From: Candidatus Peregrinibacteria bacterium Greene0416_19
GTDB lineage: Bacteria; Patescibacteriota; Gracilibacteria; Peribacterales; Peribacteraceae
Assembly: GCA_007375735.1 (NCBI GenBank)
Contig: VMEW01000003.1
Coordinates: 1-64,000, forward strand
Length of the DNA: 64,000 nucleotides
Reading direction: 5' to 3'
In this document: piece after piece, positions 1-7,327 of the stretch
How positions within the stretch are numbered: the first letter of the stretch is position 1
Layout: each line of letters begins with the position of its first letter
Position numbers and translations under genes: made by a program
The notes under the pieces: generated by a model
Database searches by the model: none
Seen by the model: only the letters and a program-made list of their open reading frames with translations
Told to the model about the DNA's origin: nothing

Positions 1-48
1 ACGCGGCAAAGAACTCGAAGAAATTGAGAGAGGTGTAGGTGGACATAG

Positions 49-294
49 TGCCCACATTCTTACACCATTGGCGATTTCTGCTCAGGCTCAGTAGTCATTT
101 CCTATATAAGTGTGCGCTTCCACAAAGACATCACCGCTATCCCCGGCATTTACTATCCGTTCTTTCAGGCTTTCGCCTGGCACGGCCTGAACGTCGTGCA
201 GATCATCGCAGGCTACGCGGAGCTAGGGTTCATATTTTACTCGAAGGACATCGACCGGGCGTTCGCGGTCGTCAAGCCGCTCACGGAGAAGTGA
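49..294 (+). CDS. ACT-domain protein, C-terminal part (frame-broken or truncated)
   Basis: The last 65-70 codons read as a typical ACT fold: a beta strand ending in VRFHKD, then PGIYYPFFQAFAW, then LNVVQIIAGYAELGF and a closing helix. ACT domains of this kind occur in aspartokinases and in small regulatory proteins. The frame is open only from position 49, because stops lie at 25-27 and 46-48, and the first start codon is a GTG at 112, inside the domain. A second frame is open from position 1 to 91 and stops at 92-94. The gene is therefore either frameshifted around 80-95 or a remnant. The ACT call is fairly secure; the gene structure is not. Confidence 0.45.
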   Translation, partial: CPHSYTIGDFCSGSVVISYISVRFHKDITAIPGIYYPFFQAFAWHGLNVVQIIAGYAELGFIFYSKDIDRAFAVVKPLTEK

Positions 295-443
295 TACGGT
301 CGCGCCCTGCTCTGGACTCCGGCGCTGATCTCCTCTTTACTGCCTCTCCTCAGTGCATGACGCATTGAGAATACGCTTCCGCGTGGAAGCAGGCGCATGG
401 CTTGCGCTTTGGTCTTTCCGTTCAACGTTTTGGAGACACGGTC

Positions 444-1106
444 ATGGTTCGTACGGTTGGCAGCTGCCTGCTCGTCCTGTGTGCGATCGGGACGGGCACG
501 GCCCAGGAGAAGGTGATCGCGAAGTCGTTCGTGTCGCCGGTGCAGGGCAAGGCATGGAAGCCGGATACGTACCTGTTCGGCAGGGCGTACTCCTATCCCA
601 CGGAGAAGAAAGGAGTCCTGAAGGAATGGGGTGTCCACTTGGGCGAGGACATGACGCTCGATCCCGGCACCCCCGTGTGCGCCGTCGCCGACGGCAAAGT
701 GGCGTACATCGGGATGCATCCGGGTAAGAGCAAGGATGTCCGCAATTGGGGTGGGGTCGTCGTGCTCGGCCACTGGCTGAGCGACAAGACTGCGGTGTAC
801 ACCCTGTGCGGTCACCTCGAGCTCAATCCGAAGCTGAGTCGGGGCGATCAGGTGAAACAGGGTGATGAACTGGGCAAGGTGGCGCCGAAAGAGTCGGCGG
901 CCAACGGCTGGTGGGAGATCCCGCACGCGCATGTGCAGATCAACCTCGACCCTGCCGACAAGTTCCGCCCCAAGAACATGCCGGGCCGCGGCTATGCCGG
1001 TGGCGAAGCTCCGTTCCGGCTGATCGATCATATCGCTCTCTCGGAAGTCCTGGCCGCGAAGGACCCGATTCGGCTGATGATCGCAGAGGAGAAGAAGAGA
1101 CGTTGA
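444..1106 (+). CDS. Secreted M23 (LytM-type) metallopeptidase
   Basis: About 220 residues. The N-terminus from ATG 444 is a signal peptide (hydrophobic CLLVLCAIGTG, cleavage near TAQ-E), and GGAG lies 8-13 nt upstream, so this start is preferred to the GTG/ATG forms farther 5'. The body has the M23 zinc ligands: HLGED (H-x3-D), a GHLEL segment, and HAHVQ (HxH) near residue 160. M23 enzymes cut peptide bridges in peptidoglycan outside the cytoplasmic membrane. It stands alone, with an 11-bp hairpin 22 nt after the stop. Substrate is not predictable. A second, signal-less M23 protein lies at 62788-63327. Confidence 0.85.
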   Translation: MVRTVGSCLLVLCAIGTGTAQEKVIAKSFVSPVQGKAWKPDTYLFGRAYSYPTEKKGVLKEWGVHLGEDMTLDPGTPVCAVADGKVAYIGMHPGKSKDVRNWGGVVVLGHWLSDKTAVYTLCGHLELNPKLSRGDQVKQGDELGKVAPKESAANGWWEIPHAHVQINLDPADKFRPKNMPGRGYAGGEAPFRLIDHIALSEVLAAKDPIRLMIAEEKKRR

Positions 1107-1127
1107 TGTGACTGGTAGCAAGCCCAA

Positions 1128-1157
1128 GATGCCCGGGAGGTTTACTTCCCGGGCATC
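1128..1157 (+). terminator. Perfect 11-bp hairpin after the M23 gene
   Basis: Arms GATGCCCGGGA (1128-1138) and TCCCGGGCATC (1147-1157) with an 8-nt loop. No T tract follows, so it may be an mRNA-stabilising hairpin or a weak terminator. Confidence 0.5.
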
Positions 1158-1376
1158 GGTTCAGTAATGGTGATGAACAATCAATGATCGTGTGCGAGAT
1201 CATCACAGCATCATCCTCAGTCACGCGCACGGGTAAACTGCATCACCACTCTGTACGATCGAGCCTCTGATTGCTACACTACAGCCTCAACAGGAAAAAT
1301 TCCGCAGCCGGTTCACGTTCATCCGTCACAAAAATAGCGCACATCATTTTCCGTCCACTGTCCCTTGAAAGTAATG

Positions 1377-1392
1377 GTGTACGATCGTACAC
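1377..1392. promoter_or_regulatory. 16-bp perfect palindrome, operator candidate
   Basis: GTGTACGATCGTACAC is a perfect palindrome ending 7 nt before ATG 1400. The half-site GTACGATCG also appears at about 1255. A dimeric repressor site is possible; no regulator is identified. Confidence 0.35.
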
Positions 1393-1399
1393 TCCTTCC

Positions 1400-1675
1400 A
1401 TGCACACAGCGATGACATCCCCGGCCGGCGCTCTGCATTCGCAGATATTGCGTGTGCCAACGGTGCTCATCGACTGGACGCATGTCGTCCCCGCGCATCA
1501 GACGGCCGACACACAGACAAACACCGCTTTGCTTTTGAACTGGGTCCGGTCCCACCCCGGGGGCTCGCACGTGCATGTAGTCCTGCGGAGGTTCGGGCTT
1601 GCCGCGGAGGGGCGCCAACTCCGCAATTCACTGCAGGCGCTCGGTTGCACGGTCACGACCAGGTTCGACAGATGA
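1400..1675 (+). CDS. Hypothetical small protein
   Basis: A 91-residue reading frame from ATG 1400. It has a strand-like core (VLIDWTHVV, then HVHVVLRRFGL, then LGCTVTTRF) that looks like alternating strands and helices, not random translation. No family recognised and no Shine-Dalgarno seen. The 16-bp palindrome just upstream is the only contextual support. It may be a chance frame in a long intergenic region. Confidence 0.3.
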   Translation: MHTAMTSPAGALHSQILRVPTVLIDWTHVVPAHQTADTQTNTALLLNWVRSHPGGSHVHVVLRRFGLAAEGRQLRNSLQALGCTVTTRFDR

Positions 1676-1934
1676 CGGATCTCTTCCGGTATGGGGAACG
1701 ATATTCCCTCTACATCTCCGGAACCATTGTCGTGAGATGGAGGAAATCTACATTGCGCGGCGGCTCGGGGGAGATCGTATTTCACTACTTCATACAAATT
1801 TGATAATGCAAGCAAATATTCCCCGCTCACGGAACTGGAACGGTACAGTATGTTCCAATATGCACTACCTGAGTTGGCGCTTTTGCGAGTTGCGGCCAGG
1901 TGTGCGTTTCCTTTCTTCCTCCCCATTCTCTCTT

Positions 1935-2393
1935 ATGACTTTCCGTTCCCCTTCGAGGGCGGCTCTGCGAGGGTTCACCCTCATCGAGCTTCTCCTCGTC
2001 ATCGGCATCATTGCCATTCTGGCCTCGATCGTGATCGTCGCGATCAATCCGACCAAGCAGTTGGCCTCCGCGCGGAACGCGCAGCGCCACAGCGACGTGA
2101 ACACGGTCATCAACGCCGTGTATCAGTACGCGATCGACAAGAACAACCTGCCGAGCACCATCACGACCACCGAAACGGCGGTCTGCCGCTCCGGTCAGAC
2201 GCCGGCCGGCTGCGTCAACCTGAACATGCTCACGGGTACCTACCTTGTGTCGGTCCCCATTGATCCGCAGCTGTCCAGCAACACCGGTACCGGTTACACC
2301 GGCTACACGATCAAGCAGGACGCCAACAAGCGCGTGACGGTCAATGCTCCGCGCGTTGAATCACCGGAGACGTCCATCTCCGTCACCCGCTGA
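1935..2393 (+). CDS. Type IV pilin-like protein (prepilin N-terminus)
   Basis: 152 residues from ATG 1935. The N-terminus carries the class III signal: a short basic leader (SPSRAALR), the prepilin peptidase site G-FTLIE, and a long hydrophobic helix rich in L, I and V that packs pilus cores. After it come a pilin-like alpha1-C (NPTKQLASARNAQRH) and a globular head with two cysteines (VCRSGQ, GCVNLN) that could form the D-region disulfide. It would be a pilus or pseudopilus subunit placed in the membrane before assembly. No other pilus genes are near. There is no clear Shine-Dalgarno; a possible GATAAT -10 lies about 130 nt upstream. A strong terminator follows. Confidence 0.85.
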   Translation: MTFRSPSRAALRGFTLIELLLVIGIIAILASIVIVAINPTKQLASARNAQRHSDVNTVINAVYQYAIDKNNLPSTITTTETAVCRSGQTPAGCVNLNMLTGTYLVSVPIDPQLSSNTGTGYTGYTIKQDANKRVTVNAPRVESPETSISVTR

Positions 2394-2415
2394 TCGGCAT
2401 CATCACGCATCAAAC

Positions 2416-2441
2416 ACCCCTTCGGCAACGGAGGGGTTTTT
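2416..2441 (+). terminator. Rho-independent terminator of the pilin gene
   Basis: Stem ACCCCTTCG / CGGAGGGGT (one G-U pair) closed by a GCAA tetraloop and followed by TTTTT. It lies between the pilin gene and the convergent cupredoxin-like gene. Confidence 0.85.
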
Positions 2442-2458
2442 GTCGTTCATTCATGCAA

Positions 2459-3343
2459 TCAGCGATGCATCATTCTCCGCCAGACCAGCGCGGATCCCGC
2501 GGCACTCATGAGCAGGACGAGCCACAGTTCCGGTCCGGTCGATGGCTGGCGAAACGGCCGGGGAGGCGCCGGGGCGCCGGGTTCCTGCTTGGAGGATGCA
2601 CGCGCACGGGTGCTGTCGACGGTGTAGGGATTCCGGGGGATGAGTGCCTCCTGCGAGGGCGCCGGATCGGTGCTGTACGGATCGGCCGCGGGAGCGACGG
2701 CGTCCGGAATGTCCCTCGCGGATGTATCCCCGGCAGTCCGACCGCCGCGCGATGGGCCTCCGCGCGGGATCACGACATCGTCCACTCCGCCCAATCCGCC
2801 GGTCACCGCCGGCGCAGATGGTGTGCTTGCGGAGATGGCGGCGCTCCCGGTCACCACGATCTCGCCTGTCACATCCTGTGCGGTGATGGAAGCGTACGAG
2901 TACGTGCCAGCCGGTTGCGAAGGGGACACGGTGAACTGCTCTTCGGAACCGGGGAAAATGGCGCGTGTGTAGAGAGCATTGCCGGAAGAGTCTTTCAGAT
3001 CGGTAGCCTGCAGGATGTGCGGGAGACTCTGGGTATTGGTCCAGATGATGCTCTGGCCCGGCCGAACTGTTGCCTGTCGCGGATTGACGCCGCTGGACGT
3101 AATCGCGATGCGGACGGGCGAAGCGCCAGCGTCGGCGGCCACCTGGCCAGTGAGCCCGCGCATGCCGGAGAAGAAGACGTAGCCGATGCCGAGCGTGACC
3201 AGGATGCCCGCCACCGCTGCTGGCCGGCGGGAGAAGCCCGGTGGACGGACGGGGACGCGCTCGGCGGTCCGGCGGACGCCAGCGGACGGTGGAACACCGT
3301 CGGGCTCGGGCAGCGCGTGCCAGTGAGGATGGAGTGTGCTCAT
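2459..3343 (-). CDS. Membrane-anchored cupredoxin-like protein with QPSTG sorting-type C-terminus
   Basis: 294 residues, third gene of the dockerin-cohesin operon; its ATG overlaps the cohesin stop (ATGA). A proline/arginine-rich cytoplasmic N-terminus is followed by a TM helix at about 41-60. Residues about 80-165 fit a cupredoxin/plastocyanin beta-sandwich (VRPGQSIIWTNTQSLPHIL, then PAGTYSYASITAQDVTGEIVV). One His is present (PHIL), but the Cys-x-His-x-Met copper loop is missing, so copper binding is doubtful. A long Pro/Ala/Asp linker leads to QPSTGPE, a hydrophobic helix and RRMMHR, which resembles an LPXTG sortase signal with Q for L. A sortase is encoded at 13838-15055. The exact role is unknown; extracellular display is likely. 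Confidence 0.75.
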   Translation of the reverse strand: MSTLHPHWHALPEPDGVPPSAGVRRTAERVPVRPPGFSRRPAAVAGILVTLGIGYVFFSGMRGLTGQVAADAGASPVRIAITSSGVNPRQATVRPGQSIIWTNTQSLPHILQATDLKDSSGNALYTRAIFPGSEEQFTVSPSQPAGTYSYASITAQDVTGEIVVTGSAAISASTPSAPAVTGGLGGVDDVVIPRGGPSRGGRTAGDTSARDIPDAVAPAADPYSTDPAPSQEALIPRNPYTVDSTRARASSKQEPGAPAPPRPFRQPSTGPELWLVLLMSAAGSALVWRRMMHR

Positions 3344-4650
3344 GAGAGGGTACTGTCACGCGTGGGTGATGTTGCTGCCAGCAGGGGAAGATCGACAGAG
3401 GGGGCAATGGTCATCTTCACCGACTGCGCCACCCACTGCCGCCGGAAGGCGAATACAGTCCCACAGCCGGCGGACAGCAGGAAGAACATGATGAACCAAC
3501 TCGACGCACCGGACTCGCCAGGGACACCGGCTCCATCCAGCAGGGGATTGTCGGGAGCGGTCTGGTCACGCGTCGAGCGGATGCCGAGCGGCGAGGTGGA
3601 GGTCCGGGGATCACCCACTCGGATAGCAACCTCCCGGCTGAACGCGCTCTCTTCATTCTCCATGCTCACGGCGCGCACGCCAATGTAGTACAGCGTGCCC
3701 GGCACGAATCCGCGGAGCGTCGTCGCGTGCGCGTCGGCCGCAACGCTGCGCCGCTGAATGTACCGGCCTTTCTCCGTTCCGTAGTAGATATTGTACCCGG
3801 CGACGCGCCCGGACTGGATGGGGTCCCATGCCAAGTAGAGTGTGCTTCCCTCCGTTCCGATGCGGACGTTTTGCACTTGCAGGAGCGTGAAGTCCGTTCG
3901 TTCCTCCGGCGGTTGCGAGGGGGCGGGAGGAGGTGGGGGGGGTGGTGTGGAGGGGGTGGTTTCCTGCGTCGCGCTTGTGATGACCAGCAGCGTGCCCAGA
4001 ACCGGAGGGAGGAGCGTACGCTCGGGGTCGTCTGCGGTCGTGATGTACGTATGGCCGGCCACGCTCGGCTGCAGGTCGTGAAAGGCAATGGGAGTCCCGG
4101 CATCCGACCCCTGCTTCACCCGGAACTGTATCCGGGCGACCACAATGAGGCCGGCGGATGGGTCTTTGCCGGTTTCCGCCGTCAGACCCAGACGCAGCTG
4201 GCCCTCTCCGACAGCGAAGTCCGCTTCACCGGGCGTGAGGAGAGGGAAATCACTGCCCGGAGTGATCAGCACACCTTCCAGTATCTGCGGATCGTAGGAA
4301 AGCCAGGCGCGCACCTGATGCACCGGTTTGCGGTCTGCGTTGTAGATGAAGAGGTCCATGTCGAGGATGCTCTCCGGAGTCAGGGGTGGGGTTCTCTGGG
4401 TCTGAGGATCCTGCACGGGGTAGTTTGTGCACTGTCCCGTTCCCTGTCGCACGAAATCGGCGATCGACGGGGATGGCGAGGGCAGATCCTCCGCCGCCTC
4501 GCAATGCGGGCGCAGGAGCAGGAGAGTGGTGATCGGAGTGTCTCCCTGTGCGGATGCTCCAGCGGTGACACTCAGCAGGAGTGCCGCTGCGAGCGCACTG
4601 GCGATGCCGCGGCTCTGGGAACGTACCTGCATTGTGTCAGCGGAGGGCAA
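3340..4650 (-). CDS. Cohesin-FN3 surface protein with C-terminal membrane anchor
   Basis: 436 residues: signal peptide (LAAALLLSVTAGASAQ), a cohesin-like beta-sandwich at about 95-230 (MDLFIYNADRKPVHQVRAWL, LSYDPQILEGV, then RLGLTAETG), a polyproline linker (7 P, encoded by a G8 tract on the + strand), an FN3 domain at about 255-345 (LAWDPIQSGRVAGYNIYY), then a hydrophobic helix (SSWFIMFFLLSAGCGTVFAF) and a basic tail. Cohesins bind dockerins, and the gene immediately upstream encodes a dockerin, overlapping this gene by 14 nt. Cohesin modules also occur outside cellulosomes as general adhesion modules. An internal start at codon 7 is equally possible. Role inferred: a membrane or wall receptor for dockerin-bearing partners. 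Confidence 0.75.
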   Translation of the reverse strand: MPSADTMQVRSQSRGIASALAAALLLSVTAGASAQGDTPITTLLLLRPHCEAAEDLPSPSPSIADFVRQGTGQCTNYPVQDPQTQRTPPLTPESILDMDLFIYNADRKPVHQVRAWLSYDPQILEGVLITPGSDFPLLTPGEADFAVGEGQLRLGLTAETGKDPSAGLIVVARIQFRVKQGSDAGTPIAFHDLQPSVAGHTYITTADDPERTLLPPVLGTLLVITSATQETTPSTPPPPPPPAPSQPPEERTDFTLLQVQNVRIGTEGSTLYLAWDPIQSGRVAGYNIYYGTEKGRYIQRRSVAADAHATTLRGFVPGTLYYIGVRAVSMENEESAFSREVAIRVGDPRTSTSPLGIRSTRDQTAPDNPLLDGAGVPGESGASSWFIMFFLLSAGCGTVFAFRRQWVAQSVKMTIAPSVDLPLLAATSPTRDSTLS

Positions 4651-5077
4651 GGAAGCGCAGCAGTTGGAGCGCGTCCTTCTCCGTGAGACGGAAATCCCCG
4701 TTCATGTCACCGCGGCGGATCTCTTCCGGAGAGGAACGACGGTAGCCTTGTGACACCTCGAGAATCAGGATGGTGTCATCGATATCGACTTTCCCATTCC
4801 CGTCCGCATCGCCGCGGACGTTGCTCTCCGGTAGGGTCTCTTCCTGCAGGAGTGCCGCCTGGCCCTGCGGGAATGGGTTTACGTCCCCGGCCGACCGGAT
4901 GCCGACAACGAACGAGAGCGACATGGAGATGCTCGCAAGCCCCAGGAGACGGATGGCTGATGGGGCGGACAGGCGCCGCAGGTATGCATGCAAGTATGAT
5001 AGATGCAGGTATGATAGATGCAGGTATGATAGATGCAGGTATGATTGATGCAGGAGTGGATGTCTGTGTGGGCGCAT
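4637..5077 (-). CDS. Small dockerin protein with repeat-encoded N-terminus
   Basis: 146 residues. The C-terminal 60 form a type I-like dockerin with two calcium loops: DADGNGKVDIDD (D1, D3, N5, D9, D12 all present) and DMNGDFRLTEKD, each followed by a short helix. Before it are a hydrophobic segment (IRLLGLASISMSLSFVVG) that can act as a signal or anchor and an N-terminal run of SYLHL repeats encoded by the 15-bp repeat array. The ATG at 5077 is favoured because TTGAGC-N17-TATACT ends 8 nt upstream, predicting a leaderless message. A downstream TTG after the repeats is an alternative that would leave the repeats untranslated. Operon: dockerin, cohesin-FN3, cupredoxin-like protein. Confidence 0.75.
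   Translation of the reverse strand: MRPHRHPLLHQSYLHLSYLHLSYLHLSYLHAYLRRLSAPSAIRLLGLASISMSLSFVVGIRSAGDVNPFPQGQAALLQEETLPESNVRGDADGNGKVDIDDTILILEVSQGYRRSSPEEIRRGDMNGDFRLTEKDALQLLRFLALR
4978..5054. repeat. 15-bp tandem repeat array in the dockerin gene
   Basis: Unit GCAGGTATGATAGAT: variant copy 4990-5004, exact copies 5005-5019 and 5020-5034, variant 5035-5049, with degenerate partial units at both ends. Period 15 keeps the reading frame (SYLHL per unit on the - strand). Each unit also contains TATCAT on the - strand, a -10-like hexamer. Confidence 0.9.
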
Positions 5078-5085
5078 TTCTCAAT

Positions 5086-5114
5086 AGTATAGCACAGCGA
5101 GGCTTTGCGCTCAA
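5086..5114 (-). promoter_or_regulatory. Sigma-70-type promoter of the dockerin operon
   Basis: TTGAGC (5114-5109), 17-bp spacer, TATACT (5091-5086), then 8 nt to the ATG at 5077. The expected transcript start coincides with, or nearly with, the start codon. Confidence 0.7.
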
Positions 5115-5193
5115 TCGGCCTATAGTTGACTGAAATATTAAATGTTTCATTGACGCCAAAATGAGGATCGCCGCTTCCGGCTATACTCCTGGC

Positions 5194-6153
5194 ATGCAGG
5201 CGATGCATATCTTCACCGGCGAGAACACCTACGCCATCCGGGAGGAACGCAGGCACTGGATAGCAGAGTTTCTCGCTCGGCACGGCCCCGACAGCCTGTC
5301 CATTCTGTCTCGTGACATCGATGGACGCTCGTTACTGGATGAAGCCGGATCGGCCCCCTTCATCGCGGAGCGCCGCCTGATCCTCATCGACGGCATGCCT
5401 CGCTTTTCCAAAGACGAAGTCGGCGTCTTGGCATCGTCCGTGCATCCGGGGGTCATTCTCCTGTTCGTCGACCCGGCGCCGGACCGGCGTCTCGCAGGAG
5501 TGAAAACATTGATGCAGATGGCATCTGTGAAGGAATTTCCTGATCTCCCGGAACGCGAGTTGCTCGCATGGATGCGCTCGCTCGCTCTGGCCAACGGGAG
5601 CACGATGACCGATGAGGCGGCACGCGCCCTGATCGACCGGGCCGGGGGAAACCAGGAATCCCTGTGGCAGGAAATCATAAAACTTAGCATTCATGCATCC
5701 GGACGCAGCGTGACGGTTTCTGATGTAGAGGAGCTTGCTGTTCCGTCCGGTGAGCAGGAAGTGTGGCATCTGACGAGCCTCATCGCATCGCGCCGTCCTG
5801 CAGAGGCCATCCTCTATTGCCGCGGGCTCCTCGAGCGGGGGGAAGATCCCTTTTCTATCTGGAATATCCTCCTGTGGAACGTCCGCAACACCGTGTCCGT
5901 GTGGAGCATGGTGCAGGATGACGAACGCAACCCGGCAGTCATCGCGGCGAAAGTCAAAGTGCCCTTCCCCGCTGCGCGCACGCTCCTGACATCCACACCG
6001 TCGCTCTCCTCCCGTACCATCAACGACATCGCTTCGTGGTGCGCGGATGCGGACGTCAGTCTGAAGACGGGTGAATTCCGGGCGACCGGCGAGGCTCCGG
6101 GAGAACTGCTCGCACTCATCGATCGATTGATTCTTACTTGCTGCACAGCGTGA
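5194..6153 (+). CDS. holA: DNA polymerase III delta subunit
   Basis: About 319 residues, the usual length. Delta is the clamp-loader subunit that opens the beta clamp. The N-terminus (HIFTGENTYAIREERRHW) and the following strands (ERRLILIDG, VILLFVDPAPDRR) match the degenerate AAA+ fold of HolA. The middle helical domain includes AGGNQESLWQEIIKL, and a C-terminal collar domain follows (FSIWNILLWNVRN, ending LLALIDRLIL). The start at 5194 is chosen over the upstream ATG at 5161 because TATACT (5182-5187) ends 6 nt before it; ATG 5203 is also possible. The gene is divergent from the dockerin operon. Confidence 0.85.
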   Translation: MQAMHIFTGENTYAIREERRHWIAEFLARHGPDSLSILSRDIDGRSLLDEAGSAPFIAERRLILIDGMPRFSKDEVGVLASSVHPGVILLFVDPAPDRRLAGVKTLMQMASVKEFPDLPERELLAWMRSLALANGSTMTDEAARALIDRAGGNQESLWQEIIKLSIHASGRSVTVSDVEELAVPSGEQEVWHLTSLIASRRPAEAILYCRGLLERGEDPFSIWNILLWNVRNTVSVWSMVQDDERNPAVIAAKVKVPFPAARTLLTSTPSLSSRTINDIASWCADADVSLKTGEFRATGEAPGELLALIDRLILTCCTA

Positions 6154-6192
6154 TGGGATGACGCACGAGGGTGCAGAGTACAGCGGTCTTTC

Positions 6193-6576
6193 TCAATCAT
6201 TCTCGATCTGCTTCAAGATGGACTCCGCATTCTGCTCTTCCTGCGAGCGGTGCGATTCTTCCTTCGACTGTCGTTCCCCCCTGCGTTGGCGGCGCTCCTC
6301 CCCGGTCTGTCGGATCTGGTCCGACTGACCCAGCCGGCCGATCTCCGTGGCGTACTGACGATCGATCTCAGCCAGTTGCCGGCGCTCGCTCTCCAGAATT
6401 TGCTGCAGATTCTTCACTTGGTCCGGCGTCATGATGGGCAGGATATTGATCCAGTACTGCCTCTCCTCGTCGTTCATGCTCTCGGACTCTTTGATGAGTG
6501 CAACCAAACCTCCGAACGTGGCCTGAAGGTCGGCCGGAATCACGAGACCTGATGCTGGCGGGGACGGATCTGCCAT
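6193..6576 (-). CDS. Hypothetical acidic, helical protein
   Basis: 127 residues with no signal peptide. A conserved-looking core (FGGLVALIKESESMNDEERQ, ILPIMTPDQVKNLQQILESE) is followed by a long charged, probably coiled-coil tail rich in E, R and Q. The motif 'ILP-MTP-QVKNLQ' recurs in hypothetical proteins of CPR genomes as I recall; no function is known. It lies downstream of greA on the same strand, but a 29-bp inverted repeat separates them, so co-transcription is uncertain. It is convergent with holA (39-nt gap). Confidence 0.6.
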   Translation of the reverse strand: MADPSPPASGLVIPADLQATFGGLVALIKESESMNDEERQYWINILPIMTPDQVKNLQQILESERRQLAEIDRQYATEIGRLGQSDQIRQTGEERRQRRGERQSKEESHRSQEEQNAESILKQIEND

Positions 6577-6585
6577 CTGCGTGCT

Positions 6586-6704
6586 TAGCTTATTAGCTTG
6601 TTAGCTTCTTAGCTAGTTAGCTTTTCTGCATTACGACGAATACAGCTCAGCTGACTACCTGAACGTAGAAACAAAAGCTAAGAAGCTAACAAGCTAATAA
6701 GCTA
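6586..6704. repeat. 29-bp perfect inverted repeat made of TAGCTTNT units
   Basis: Arms 6586-6614 and 6676-6704 are exact reverse complements separated by 61 bp. The left arm is built from tandem 8-mers (TAGCTTAT, TAGCTTGT, TAGCTTCT, TAGCTAGT, TAGCTTTT). The right arm begins directly after the greA stop codon. As RNA it would form a very long hairpin. Confidence 0.9.
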
Positions 6705-7265
6705 TCACGTGACCTGCAAAATCTCGTACTTCACCATGCCTGAGGGAGACTGAATTTCCACGGTGTCCCCCCGCCGTCTGCTCAGGATAGCCTTGCCAAT
6801 GGGCGACTCGTTGCTGATTTTGTGGTCGAGCGGATCGGCTTCCGTGGATCCGACGATCGTGTACTTCTCCGGATCGTCATTCCCATCCGTCTTGTTGAGG
6901 AGCGTGACGGTGGAACCGATGTCCACCTCCTTCGCGCGGGTGTCGGCCTTCTTCTCGGAAATGATCTTGGCGTTCTTGATTTTCTGCTCGAGTTCGAGAA
7001 TCCGGCCTTCCACGAACGCCTGCTCATTCTTCGCCTCCTCATACTCTGAGTTCTCCGACAAATCTCCATACGAGATCGCCTCCTTCAGCCGCTGCGCCAC
7101 CTCCGCGCGACGACTGGTCTTGAGCTCCTGCAATTCATCTTTGAGCTTCTTGAGCCCCTCTTTCGTGACGAGCGTCTGGTCATCATCGCCGGCTCCGCCG
7201 CTGAAGTCGCCGGTGCTCCCGATCGATGGGTCTTCATCCGTCAGTATGTCATCTGCCGCAGTCAT
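6705..7265 (-). CDS. greA: Transcription elongation factor GreA
   Basis: 186 residues. GreA enters the RNA polymerase secondary channel and stimulates cleavage of backtracked RNA. The N-terminal coiled coil with the acidic tip is clear (LKKLKDELQELK, SYGDLSENSEYEEAKNEQAFVE), followed by the C-terminal FKBP-like domain ending ISNESPIGKAILSRRRGDTV. About 30 extra acidic residues precede the usual GreA start, which makes it longer than the 158-residue norm. TACAAT lies about 20 nt upstream of the ATG. carB ends 62 nt upstream on the same strand. Confidence 0.95.
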   Translation of the reverse strand: MTAADDILTDEDPSIGSTGDFSGGAGDDDQTLVTKEGLKKLKDELQELKTSRRAEVAQRLKEAISYGDLSENSEYEEAKNEQAFVEGRILELEQKIKNAKIISEKKADTRAKEVDIGSTVTLLNKTDGNDDPEKYTIVGSTEADPLDHKISNESPIGKAILSRRRGDTVEIQSPSGMVKYEILQVT

Positions 7266-7327
7266 AAGAATGGGGGAACGTGGCTATTGTAGAGCAAAAA
7301 AACGAGTACGCAACCGGGGAGATGACG

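Noticed and set aside
2459..3343. Functional blue-copper protein.
   Set aside because: The fold fits a cupredoxin, but the Cys-His-Met copper loop is absent.
4978..5054. CRISPR-like array.
   Set aside because: The 15-bp units are directly adjacent with no unique spacers, and no cas genes are present.
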